DNA of 64,000 nt. Origin: Mesorhizobium sangaii (GTDB lineage: Bacteria > Pseudomonadota > Alphaproteobacteria > Rhizobiales > Rhizobiaceae). This document shows positions 54,687-62,312 of the stretch, piece after piece; position 1 is the stretch's first letter, and the number at the start of each line of letters is the position of its first letter. The stretch spans positions 124,001-188,000 of the forward strand of contig NZ_JACHEF010000005.1 of the NCBI RefSeq assembly GCF_014207355.1, in the 5' to 3' direction. The notes beneath the pieces were generated by a model that was not told the origin of the DNA, did not search any database, and was given only the letters and a program-made list of their open reading frames with translations. A program made the translations under genes and the position numbers.

Positions 54687-55691
54687 ATGGCGATCAGGCT
54701 CGGGCGCGGCGTTGCAGCGATCAACTATCCGACTGGCATGAACCTTGGCGGCGACCCGACCCAGGCGCTGGTGCATTCGACGCCGACCGGCAATTTCATG
54801 GTGACGCTGTCATCGGTCGATCTCGGCCAGGGCATGAAACAGATCATGGCGCAGATTTGCGCAGAGACCATCGGCGTGCCGACCGACCGCGTCGTCGTCG
54901 ACACCGCCGACACCGACACCGGCCCGCACTGCATGGGCACCTTCGCCTCGCGCGGCACCCACCGCGCCGGCAATGCCGTCATCCAGGCCGCCAAGGAAGC
55001 CCGCCAGGTGATGCTGGAAGTGGCCGCCGAGGAGCTAGAAGTGAACGCCTCCGACCTCGAGACCGACGGACAGGGCAACATCCTGGTCAAGGGCGCGCCG
55101 CAAAAATCGATCTCGATCTTCGATGTCGCACTGTCAGCGCATTTCAAGCGCGGCCGCTCGATCTCCGGCCGCGGCATGTTCCTGATCCCGCGCTCCTACC
55201 CCGAGAAAGAGACCGGCGCGATGAAGCCGTCGACCTGCTATGCGCATGCCTGCACTGTGGCCGAGGTCGAGGTCGACGACGAAACCGGCGAGGTTACCGT
55301 GTTGACGGTAAAGAACATTTTTGAGATCGGCCGTGCGCTGAACCCGAAAATGGTCGAGCAGCAGTTGGTCGGCGGCTCATGGATGGGCATCAGCCACGCG
55401 CTCTACGAGACGACCGAGCCCTATTATCCCAACCGCGACCATGGCGGCACCGACTTCAACCAATATCTGATGCCCGGTCCCGGCGATCTTGCGGAGACCG
55501 AGATCATCGTGCTGGAGCGGCCGTCGGCCGACGGGCCTTATGGCGCCAAGGGTCCGGGCGAAATGTGCGCCAACCCGCAGATACCAGCGGTTGCCAATGC
55601 CGTCTTCGACGCCGTCGGCGTGCGCATCGACACGCTGCCGATCACGCCAGAGCGCATCCTGCGCGCGCTCAAGGCGCAAGCGGCGAACTGA
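54687..55691 (+). CDS. Molybdenum hydroxylase molybdopterin subunit, C-terminal half (medium)
   Basis: Protein of 334 residues equal to the second molybdopterin domain. MAIRLGRGVAAINYPTGMNL begins where single-chain subunits show the linker Gly-Arg-Gly motif. VDLGQGMKQIMAQI and GTFASRGTHRAGNAV are cofactor-contact segments, and YGAKGPGEM holds the catalytic Glu292 of the family. It has its own start (AGGGAG seven bases upstream), one base after the stop of the first half, so the split looks genuine and the two chains should assemble together. Sizes of about 50 and 37 kDa recall the separate subunits NdhL and NdhM of Eubacterium barkeri nicotinate dehydrogenase. Confidence 0.9.
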   Translation: MAIRLGRGVAAINYPTGMNLGGDPTQALVHSTPTGNFMVTLSSVDLGQGMKQIMAQICAETIGVPTDRVVVDTADTDTGPHCMGTFASRGTHRAGNAVIQAAKEARQVMLEVAAEELEVNASDLETDGQGNILVKGAPQKSISIFDVALSAHFKRGRSISGRGMFLIPRSYPEKETGAMKPSTCYAHACTVAEVEVDDETGEVTVLTVKNIFEIGRALNPKMVEQQLVGGSWMGISHALYETTEPYYPNRDHGGTDFNQYLMPGPGDLAETEIIVLERPSADGPYGAKGPGEMCANPQIPAVANAVFDAVGVRIDTLPITPERILRALKAQAAN

Positions 55692-56582
55692 GTGATAGAA
55701 ATGCCTGAGGTGAACGCCGAGACTGTCGCGACCTCGCCGGAGGCGATGGCGCAGCACCTGGCCGCGACGCGCTATCTGGCCGATGACAGCTTGGCGACCG
55801 CCATCTTCCTGGCCATCCGGCTGGGCAAGCCGCTGCTGCTCGAAGGCGCGCCGGGCGTCGGCAAGACGGAAGCAGCCAAGGCGATCGCGCAGCTGCTCGG
55901 CCGCGATCTCGTGCGGCTGCAATGCTACGAAGGCATCGACGCTTCGCACGCGCTCTACGAATGGAACTACCAGCGCCAGCTGCTCGCCATCCGCCACGCC
56001 GGCGAGCACGAGATCGACATCTATGACGACCGCTTCCTGATCGCCCGGCCGCTGCTGCAGGTGCTGAAGGCGCCGGTGCAGCGCGTGCTGCTGGTCGACG
56101 AGATTGACCGTTCGGACCATGAATTCGAGGCGCTGCTTCTGGAATTCCTCTCCGATTTCCAGATCAGCATTCCGGAGCGCGGCACCATCCGCGCCACAAC
56201 CCAGCCGATCGTCATCCTGACCTCGAACCGCACCCGCGAACTCGCCGAAGCGCTGCGCCGCCGCTGCGTCTACCACTGGATCGGCTATCCCAACGCCGAG
56301 CGCGAGGCCGCCATCATCATGCTGCGCGCCGGCGATGTCGCCGAGGCGACGGCGCGCGCGGTGGCGGCAGCCGTGCAGAGCATCCGTGCCCGCCCGCTGG
56401 CCAAGCCGCCCGGCATTGCCGAGGCGGTCGAATGGGCCAACGCCGCGACCATTCTGGAAAGGGGCGGCAGCCCGTGGCCCGAAGCGTTCCGCCGTGCCAT
56501 TGGCGTGCTGATCAAGGACGAAGAAGACCTGACCTACATCGCGCCCGAGCTTGGCCGGATTGTCGAGGAGGCACTGGCGTGA
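55692..56582 (+). CDS. MoxR-family AAA+ ATPase (CoxD-like)
   Basis: AAA+ ATPase of 296 residues: Walker A EGAPGVGKTEAAK (about 50-62), Walker B VLLVDEIDRSD, sensor-1 region IVILTSNRTRELAEALRRRC. CoxD-type MoxR proteins work with a VWA partner in late assembly of the molybdenum centre, which fits its place directly after the hydroxylase subunits. The GTG at 55692 abuts the preceding stop; an ATG at 55701 is possible. Its stop overlaps the start of the VWA gene in a GTGA arrangement. Confidence 0.92.
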   Translation: MIEMPEVNAETVATSPEAMAQHLAATRYLADDSLATAIFLAIRLGKPLLLEGAPGVGKTEAAKAIAQLLGRDLVRLQCYEGIDASHALYEWNYQRQLLAIRHAGEHEIDIYDDRFLIARPLLQVLKAPVQRVLLVDEIDRSDHEFEALLLEFLSDFQISIPERGTIRATTQPIVILTSNRTRELAEALRRRCVYHWIGYPNAEREAAIIMLRAGDVAEATARAVAAAVQSIRARPLAKPPGIAEAVEWANAATILERGGSPWPEAFRRAIGVLIKDEEDLTYIAPELGRIVEEALA

Positions 56583-57706
56583 ACGCCCTGCCCCGCGCGG
56601 CCACGCCGTTCCTCGGCTTCGGCCGGCTGCTGCGCCGCTACGGTTTCGCCGTCGCGCCGGAGCAGGTGTCCGGCTTCATGCAGGCCGTGACATTGCTCGG
56701 GCCGCGTTCGATGGCCGATATCCGAGAAGCCGCCCTTGCCACGTTGGCGCCACCACCCGACCGCCGCGACGAATTCGAGGCGCATTTCCAGAGCCATTTC
56801 TACGGCAACGCATCTGCCTTGGTCGAAGGCGATGCCGACGAGGAAACCCGCATCAAGGACGATGGTGGCGCGAGCCAGGAAGAGATCGAGGTGATCAGCC
56901 GGCAGGAAGGCGGCGAGTTGTCCTCCGGCGCCGAACAGCTGAGCACGCGCGATTTTCAGCGCGACGACGATAGGCTGGCCGCCTTCCGCCGCAAGCTCGC
57001 TTCCGCCTTGCCCGCCCGCCGCTCCTTCCGCACCGTGCGCACCCACTCACGCGGCAAGCTCGATTTGCGCCGGTCGCTCCGGGAAATCGTCAGCGCCGAC
57101 GGCGACGTACCCTCGCCGCTGCTGCGCCGCCGGCAGACTGTGCCGCGCAAGCTGCTGATCCTGATCGACGTCTCCGGTTCGATGAAGCTGCACACAGCCG
57201 ACTATCTCAAGCTCGCCCATGCCGCCGTGCAAGGTGCTGACCGCGCCGAAATCTTCACCTTCGGCACGCGGCTCACCCGCATCACCGCCGCACTTCGCAT
57301 TCGCGACCGGGACCAGGCGCTGGCCCGCGCGGCGACGCAGGTCGACGACTGGGACGGAGGCACCCGCATGGGGCCGACGCTGCTCGCTTTCCTGTCGGTG
57401 CCACGCTTCTCCGCTTTCGCCCGCGGTGCAGCGGTCGTCATCCTCTCCGACGCGCTGGAGCGCGGCGACCACGTCGAACTGGAGACTGCGATGCGCCGGC
57501 TGAGCGCGCGCGCTTTCCGATTGTCTCTTGCAACGCCCCTGGCCGGCGACCCGCGCTTCCGGCCGGCAACGGCGGCACTGCGCGCCATCCTGCCGGTGCT
57601 CGACGATCTCATCGACGGCTCGTCGCTCAAGGGCCTCACCGATTTCATCCTGTCGCTCGCCAGTCCAGCCCCGGCGGCGGCGGCAATCTGGAAGAAGGTT
57701 TCGTGA
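56579..57706 (+). CDS. VWA domain-containing protein (CoxE-like)
   Basis: Protein of 375 residues from the GTG at 56579 that overlaps the MoxR stop. The N-terminal part (LGFGRLLRRYGFAVAPEQVS) is helical and charged. The C-terminal VWA domain (about 190-375) has the MIDAS motif LILIDVSGSMKLH and a conserved Thr/Asp region (DDWDGGTRMGPTLLAFL). CoxE and CoxD pairs help insert or activate the molybdenum cofactor site of cox-type hydroxylases. No signal peptide is visible, so it acts in the cytoplasm with MoxR. Earlier in-frame ATGs overlap the MoxR gene and are not homologous. Confidence 0.9.
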   Translation: MNALPRAATPFLGFGRLLRRYGFAVAPEQVSGFMQAVTLLGPRSMADIREAALATLAPPPDRRDEFEAHFQSHFYGNASALVEGDADEETRIKDDGGASQEEIEVISRQEGGELSSGAEQLSTRDFQRDDDRLAAFRRKLASALPARRSFRTVRTHSRGKLDLRRSLREIVSADGDVPSPLLRRRQTVPRKLLILIDVSGSMKLHTADYLKLAHAAVQGADRAEIFTFGTRLTRITAALRIRDRDQALARAATQVDDWDGGTRMGPTLLAFLSVPRFSAFARGAAVVILSDALERGDHVELETAMRRLSARAFRLSLATPLAGDPRFRPATAALRAILPVLDDLIDGSSLKGLTDFILSLASPAPAAAAIWKKVS

Positions 57707-58593
57707 TGCAGAAAGCAATCGACGCGCATTTCCACATCTGGCGCCAGCAGGACCAGCCCTGGCTGGTCGGGCCGATGGTGCCGCGCATCTTTGGCCCCTA
57801 TGAGCCGATCCGCCGCGACTACCCGATCGAGGAATTCTTGGCCGACCAGAAGGGTGCCGGCGTCGAAAAAGCCGTCTATGTCCAGACCAACTGGGCCAAG
57901 GAGGATTTCGAGAAGGAGGTCGCCTTCCTGCAGAGGACCGCTGACGAGACCGGCTGGCCGCACGCCATCGTCGGCTATACCGACATGACCGTGGACGATA
58001 TCAGGCCGCAGATCGACCGGTTGAAAAAATATCCGCTGCTGCGCGGCGTGCGCATGCAATTGCACTGGCACGAGACGCCGGCCTTCCGCTTTGCCACTTC
58101 GGCCGATCAGGTCATCGACCCCAAGGTGCGGGCGAATGTGCCGCGACTCAGGGATTATGGTCTCTCCTTCGATCTGCAGCTCTTTCCCGCCCAGATGAAG
58201 GACGGGCTGACCCTGGTCGGCGAGAACCCCGAGACCAATTTCATCCTCACCCATGCCGGCATGTTGACCGGCATGGAGCCCGAAATCACGGAAGCCTGGA
58301 AGGCTGGCCTGCGCACGCTGTCAGCGGCGCCAAATTTCTACGCCAAGCTGTCCGGCCTTGGTACCTTCGTCCATCGCAACGACCCGGCACTGATCGCCTA
58401 TATCGTCGACAATGCGATCGACATCCTGGGCGCGGATCATCTGATGTTCGGCTCGAACTTCCCGATCGAGAAACTGTGGACCAGCCACGCCGAGCTGATC
58501 AAGGCGCATCGCGCGGCGGTGTCAAAGCACGGCGCGAAAGCTGAGGCGGATATTTTCTGGAACACGGCCGAGAGGGTTTATCGGCCGGTATAG
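57706..58593 (+). CDS. Amidohydrolase family protein (amidohydrolase 2 type)
   Basis: TIM-barrel hydrolase of 295 residues. The N-terminal DAHFHIW motif supplies metal-type ligands. RGVRMQLHWHETPAFRF, FILTHAGMLTGM, YAKLSGLGTF and the conserved Asp region HLMFGSNFPIEKL near the end follow the pattern of pyrone dicarboxylate hydrolase and sugar-lactone hydrolases. The ATG at 57706 overlaps the VWA stop by one base; a GTG at 57703 is also possible. As the last gene of the hydroxylase operon it probably opens the ring or lactone formed from the hydroxylated product. Confidence 0.87.
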   Translation: MQKAIDAHFHIWRQQDQPWLVGPMVPRIFGPYEPIRRDYPIEEFLADQKGAGVEKAVYVQTNWAKEDFEKEVAFLQRTADETGWPHAIVGYTDMTVDDIRPQIDRLKKYPLLRGVRMQLHWHETPAFRFATSADQVIDPKVRANVPRLRDYGLSFDLQLFPAQMKDGLTLVGENPETNFILTHAGMLTGMEPEITEAWKAGLRTLSAAPNFYAKLSGLGTFVHRNDPALIAYIVDNAIDILGADHLMFGSNFPIEKLWTSHAELIKAHRAAVSKHGAKAEADIFWNTAERVYRPV

Positions 58594-58638
58594 CGCGCGC
58601 CTTCCAGAAGGTGGGCCGAGCGCCTGTGATGGATCTGC

Positions 58639-59169
58639 TCACAATGGCCGGCCTAAAACCTGGACCATATGCCGTTTTGCCCCAATGCTGACTGGCCCCG
58701 CCGTCCGCACCAGCTCGAAGCCTTGCCCCTGCCAAAATCGAAGAGCCTGCTCATTTTCTGTGATCACGCCGAGCTCCACGCGCTTGACGTTCTGGGATTT
58801 CAGCCACCTGAAAAAGTCGTCGCACAGCGCTCGCCCCAACCCTCTTCCGCGAAGTGTTTTGTCGATCATGAACAACGCGATCCACCAACACTCAACTCGC
58901 GGATAATTGCGGTCGCAGGCCAGCAAGCCCACGAATTCACCATCGATTGCCTTCATCCCGAATACGAATTTGTCTGCTTCAGTTCGGTTCGGTGGAAAGT
59001 TCTCAAATTCCTCCTTTGCAGTGGCAACGTTGGGCGGCTCGCCTCTTTCCAGCACGACATAGTCCGAGCAGCCCTGATACAGCGGCACCAGTCGTGGAGC
59101 ATCAATTCCAATCAGGCCTTCAATCTCGTAGCCAGAGAGCGAGGTTGGAAATCTGATGCTTTTGTCCAT
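58639..59169 (-). CDS. GNAT family N-acetyltransferase
   Basis: Acetyltransferase of 176 residues with the acetyl-CoA pyrophosphate-binding motif RGRGLGRALCDDFF (about 120-133) and the closing motif ITENEQALRFWQGQGFELV. The family modifies amines of small molecules or proteins; the substrate here is unknown. The N-terminal half (PLYQGCSDYVVLERGEPPNV) resembles a subgroup of uncharacterised GNAT proteins. It is convergent with the amidohydrolase gene and lies downstream of the AhpD-like gene. Confidence 0.87.
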   Translation of the reverse strand: MDKSIRFPTSLSGYEIEGLIGIDAPRLVPLYQGCSDYVVLERGEPPNVATAKEEFENFPPNRTEADKFVFGMKAIDGEFVGLLACDRNYPRVECWWIALFMIDKTLRGRGLGRALCDDFFRWLKSQNVKRVELGVITENEQALRFWQGQGFELVRTAGPVSIGAKRHMVQVLGRPL

Positions 59170-59199
59170 GAAAATTCCAGCCCCGGAAAGCAGCCACCC

Positions 59200-59607
59200 T
59201 CACTTCACCTCGAACTGCGGATCGACCGGGATCTGCATCGCCGTGACCATATGATTGGTCTGCCCGGCGAGCCCAATGATCGACACCAGTTCGCCATGCT
59301 GTGCATCGGTCATGCCTTTCGCACGGGCGGCGGCGGTGTGCGAGTGGACGCAATAGGAGCAGCCATTGGCGGTCGACACCGCGATATAGATCATCTCCTT
59401 GGTCAATGGATCGATGGCGCTGTCAGCGACCATCACCACCTTCAGCTGTTCCCAGATCCGCTTCAGCGCCGGTGGATCATTGGCCAGCCCGCGCCAGAAA
59501 TTGTTGACGAAATCGGATTTGCGCGTCGCACGGATGTCGTCGAACACCGCCTTCACAGCCGGGATTTTCTCCACCTCGGTATCGCTCAGAAGTTTCGTCG
59601 TGGCCAT
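59200..59607 (-). CDS. Carboxymuconolactone decarboxylase/AhpD-like protein
   Basis: Small all-helical protein of 135 residues. The redox motif GCSYCVHSHTAAARAKGM (Cys-x-x-Cys followed by His) is typical of AhpD-like peroxidase members rather than true carboxymuconolactone decarboxylases. The preceding Glu (LTKEMIYIAVSTANG) is the conserved proton-relay position. It may act in peroxide or dithiol chemistry. AGAGGA lies upstream of the ATG at 59607. It lies 30 bp before the GNAT gene on the same strand and they may be co-transcribed. Confidence 0.88.
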   Translation of the reverse strand: MATTKLLSDTEVEKIPAVKAVFDDIRATRKSDFVNNFWRGLANDPPALKRIWEQLKVVMVADSAIDPLTKEMIYIAVSTANGCSYCVHSHTAAARAKGMTDAQHGELVSIIGLAGQTNHMVTAMQIPVDPQFEVK

Positions 59608-59760
59608 GGTCTGGTCCTCTTTGTTTCAATCGTCGTGTGAAGTAAATCGGGTCTTGAGCAATCGCAGCCAATCCATTTGCCCGATTCACTTTTTGGCGGG
59701 TTGGCGATTCAGATCAGGAAGCCCAGGAAGCCGCCATTTGCAGGCCGGCCTCACCTGAAT

Positions 59761-61257
59761 CTAGTGAACCGCCGCGTACATGATCTTTTCCTCTGTGGCC
59801 TCCGCCGGCGAAAACTCTTCGACGATGCGGCCTTGCCGGCAGACCAGGATGCGGTCGGACAGGTTCATGATCTCCGGCAGGTAGGAGGAAATCACGACGA
59901 CAGCCAAGCCCTCGTCGGCCAGCCGGTTGATGATCTGGTGGATCTCGGCGATCGCGCCGACATCGACGCCGCGCGTCGGTTCGTCGAAGATGACGACGCG
60001 CGGCTGCTGCACCAGCCCCTTGCCGATCACCACCTTCTGCTGGTTGCCGCCGGACAGCTCGACGACGCGCGCATTGTCGTTGATCGCCTTGATGTTAAGC
60101 GTTTTGGTCCATTCGGCTGACAGCGCGCGCATCTCCTGCTGGTTGATCACCCAGGCCTTTTCGCGGCCCGCCGCCAGCAGCCCGCCGAACAGGTTCTCGG
60201 CAATGCCCATCGTCTCGAAGATGCCCTCGCTCTTGCGGTCCTCGGTGACATAGACGATGCCGTCGGCCACGGCCTCGCTCGGCACGAGATAGCGCACTGG
60301 CCTGTCATCCAACTCGATCGCCCCGCCACGCAGGAAATCGCGCTTGTAGATGCCGGAGACGATCTTGAAGGTCTCGGTGCGGCCAGAACCGATCAGCCCG
60401 AACACGCCGGTGATCTGGCCCTCGAAGATCGAGAACGAATTGTTGCGCACGACATTGCTCATCGAAATGTCCTGCACCGACAGCACCTTCTTGCCGGCCT
60501 TGCGCAATTTCGCTTCGTCGCGCTGCCGGTAAATCTGCCCGGACAGTGTTCTCCCGACCATGGCGGCGACGATCCGGTCGCGGTCGAAGGCGGATGTGTC
60601 GTCGGTGACAACCAGCTCGCCATCGCGCAGGATGGTGATGCGATCGGCAATCATCAACGCCTCTTCCAGCGCGTGGCTGATGAAGACGATCGACACGCCA
60701 TTCGCCTTCAGCCGCCGGATCAACGCGAAGAAATGCCGTTTCTCCTCTGGCGTCAGCGTCGCCGTCGGCTCGTCGAAGATGATGACCTCGGCATTGTGGT
60801 GGACGGCGCGCGCGATCTCGACCATCTGCCGCTTGGCGGCACCCAGCGTCGACACCATCGCGTTCGGGTCGACGGGAAAGTTGAGGGACTGCAGGAATTG
60901 CTGCGCCGAAATGTAGGTGCCACGCAGCCGGTTGAGGAATTTCTCGGTGCCGAGATAGAGGTTCTGCGCCACCGTCATCGACGGCACCAGGCTGGTTTCC
61001 TGGAACACCATGGCAATGCCGGCTTCGAGCGCCGCATGCGGCGAGGCGTAGGCAATTTCGGCGCCCTTGTGGAACATTCTGCCGGAGGTGGCGTCGACGA
61101 CCCCGGCGACGATTTTGGTCAGAGTCGACTTGCCCGCACCGTTCTCGCCGAGCAGCGCGTGGATCTCGCCCTTGCGCAGGTCGAAGCTGACGTTTTTCAC
61201 CGCGGGCACGCCGCGATAAGTCTTGGTGACATTTTCCAGGCGAATGATCGGTTCCAT
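59761..61257 (-). CDS. Sugar ABC transporter ATP-binding protein (CUT2/RbsA-like, two domains)
   Basis: Cytoplasmic ATPase of 498 residues with two fused domains. Domain 1: Walker A GENGAGKST, Q-loop MVFQETSLVPSMTVAQNL, signature-like LGAAKRQMVEIARAV and Walker B VIIFDEPTATLT. Domain 2: degenerate Walker A GLIGSGRTE, signature LSGGNQQKVVIGKGL and Walker B VVIFDEPTRGVD. The ATG at 61257 overlaps the stop of the upstream SMP-30-like gene (TGATG), so translation is coupled. It is the last gene of a leftward operon that includes a permease-propeller fusion. A longer open frame to 61896 is spurious. Confidence 0.93.
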   Translation of the reverse strand: MEPIIRLENVTKTYRGVPAVKNVSFDLRKGEIHALLGENGAGKSTLTKIVAGVVDATSGRMFHKGAEIAYASPHAALEAGIAMVFQETSLVPSMTVAQNLYLGTEKFLNRLRGTYISAQQFLQSLNFPVDPNAMVSTLGAAKRQMVEIARAVHHNAEVIIFDEPTATLTPEEKRHFFALIRRLKANGVSIVFISHALEEALMIADRITILRDGELVVTDDTSAFDRDRIVAAMVGRTLSGQIYRQRDEAKLRKAGKKVLSVQDISMSNVVRNNSFSIFEGQITGVFGLIGSGRTETFKIVSGIYKRDFLRGGAIELDDRPVRYLVPSEAVADGIVYVTEDRKSEGIFETMGIAENLFGGLLAAGREKAWVINQQEMRALSAEWTKTLNIKAINDNARVVELSGGNQQKVVIGKGLVQQPRVVIFDEPTRGVDVGAIAEIHQIINRLADEGLAVVVISSYLPEIMNLSDRILVCRQGRIVEEFSPAEATEEKIMYAAVH

Positions 61258-62312
61258 CAAAAACCTCCCGAGGCGAGGTCGACGGACAACACGCAGTCGC
61301 CGCCCCTGGAGGCGATGAACAGAAGGCCGGCCTTTTCGGCAACGCTGCAAATGCCGTGGCGCGTGCCGTTGGCGCGGCTGTGCAGGCTGAATTGCGGCTG
61401 CAGCTTCTGGTCGAGCCTTACTACCAGCCCGTAGGAGCGGCTTGGCGACCAAGGCTTGTGGATGCCCATGGTGCGGATGCCGCCGCATTGCAGCGGTTCG
61501 AGGAAGCTGCGGCTGGAAGCCAGCGCCGGCGCGATCCAGTAGGCCGGCGGCACCTGCTCGATCATGTCCTGCCGGTAGTGCGTTTCCTGCAGCACGAATT
61601 CGATCAGCCGGTTGCGCGGCGCAAACAAGGTCAGCCATGCCCCGCCATCGGCGGTCCGTGACAGCCGTGCGGGATAGCCGGGCAGATGCGCCAGCACCGT
61701 CGAGCGGTCGCCGGTCGCGCCGTCGAAGCGGACGAGTTGGTGGCGCCAGCTTTCGCTGACCAGCACATCCCGCCCCATGGGATGGAGCCCATAGGGAAAG
61801 GCGATCTCGCCGGCCACCTTGCGGAAGTCGCCGCCCGCCACGTCCCGCTTCCACAGCGAACCGGATGCGCCCATCTTCATCAGGTCGGCGGCCCATTGCG
61901 ACGGCGCGTGTTCAGCCGAACCATTGGCCAGCCACAGCGTGCCGTCGTCTGCATAGGCAAGTGCGGTGATGCAGCCGATCCCGGCCGGCAGCGAAACCTC
62001 CTTACCGGCAATCAACAGCCTGCCGCTCTCCAACCCGACCGTCAGTTCGCCTGATGGCGACAGCGCCAGCGCCGTGACCGGAGATGAAAAGGTCTCGACC
62101 ACGGTGGACATGGCGCCGGCCGCAATAGCGTGGATGGCATTGCCGCTGGAGGCCAACAGCCTGTCGCTGGAAACCAGCAGATTGTCTGGCTCGGTCATCT
62201 CGGCGAAAGCCGGCGCGTCGTCCAGCCGCGTGTTGGGGCGGAAGGCGCCGTCGAGCGGCGGAATGGTCACCGCCTTGCCGCGAAACAGGTCAAGCACCGG
62301 ATCGAGGATCAT
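61257..62312 (-). CDS. SMP-30/strictosidine synthase-like beta-propeller protein
   Basis: Protein of 351 residues with repeated blade-like segments (VTALALSPSGELTVGLESGR, ITALAYADDGTLWLANGSAE, FPYGLHPMGRDVLVSESWRH, LPGYPARLSRTADGGAWLTL), matching the SMP-30/gluconolactonase/strictosidine synthase propeller group. No signal peptide or membrane segment is visible, so it is probably cytoplasmic. It overlaps the upstream permease-propeller fusion gene by 4 bp (ATGA) and the ATPase gene by one base. Members hydrolyse sugar lactones or related esters; metal ligands cannot be assigned with certainty here. Two propeller units in one transporter operon imply the solute is imported as, or converted through, a lactone. 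Confidence 0.82.
   Translation of the reverse strand: MILDPVLDLFRGKAVTIPPLDGAFRPNTRLDDAPAFAEMTEPDNLLVSSDRLLASSGNAIHAIAAGAMSTVVETFSSPVTALALSPSGELTVGLESGRLLIAGKEVSLPAGIGCITALAYADDGTLWLANGSAEHAPSQWAADLMKMGASGSLWKRDVAGGDFRKVAGEIAFPYGLHPMGRDVLVSESWRHQLVRFDGATGDRSTVLAHLPGYPARLSRTADGGAWLTLFAPRNRLIEFVLQETHYRQDMIEQVPPAYWIAPALASSRSFLEPLQCGGIRTMGIHKPWSPSRSYGLVVRLDQKLQPQFSLHSRANGTRHGICSVAEKAGLLFIASRGGDCVLSVDLASGGF

Noticed and set aside
51968-55691. Carbon monoxide dehydrogenase (coxMSL)
   Set aside because: The large chain lacks the AYxCSFR active-site loop and is split into two genes; only the general family and the CoxD/CoxE/CoxG-like helpers match.
59761-61896. Longer start for the third CUT2 ATPase
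   Set aside because: Residues before the ATG at 61257 are an out-of-frame reading of the propeller gene; the family start MEPIIRLENV is at 61257.
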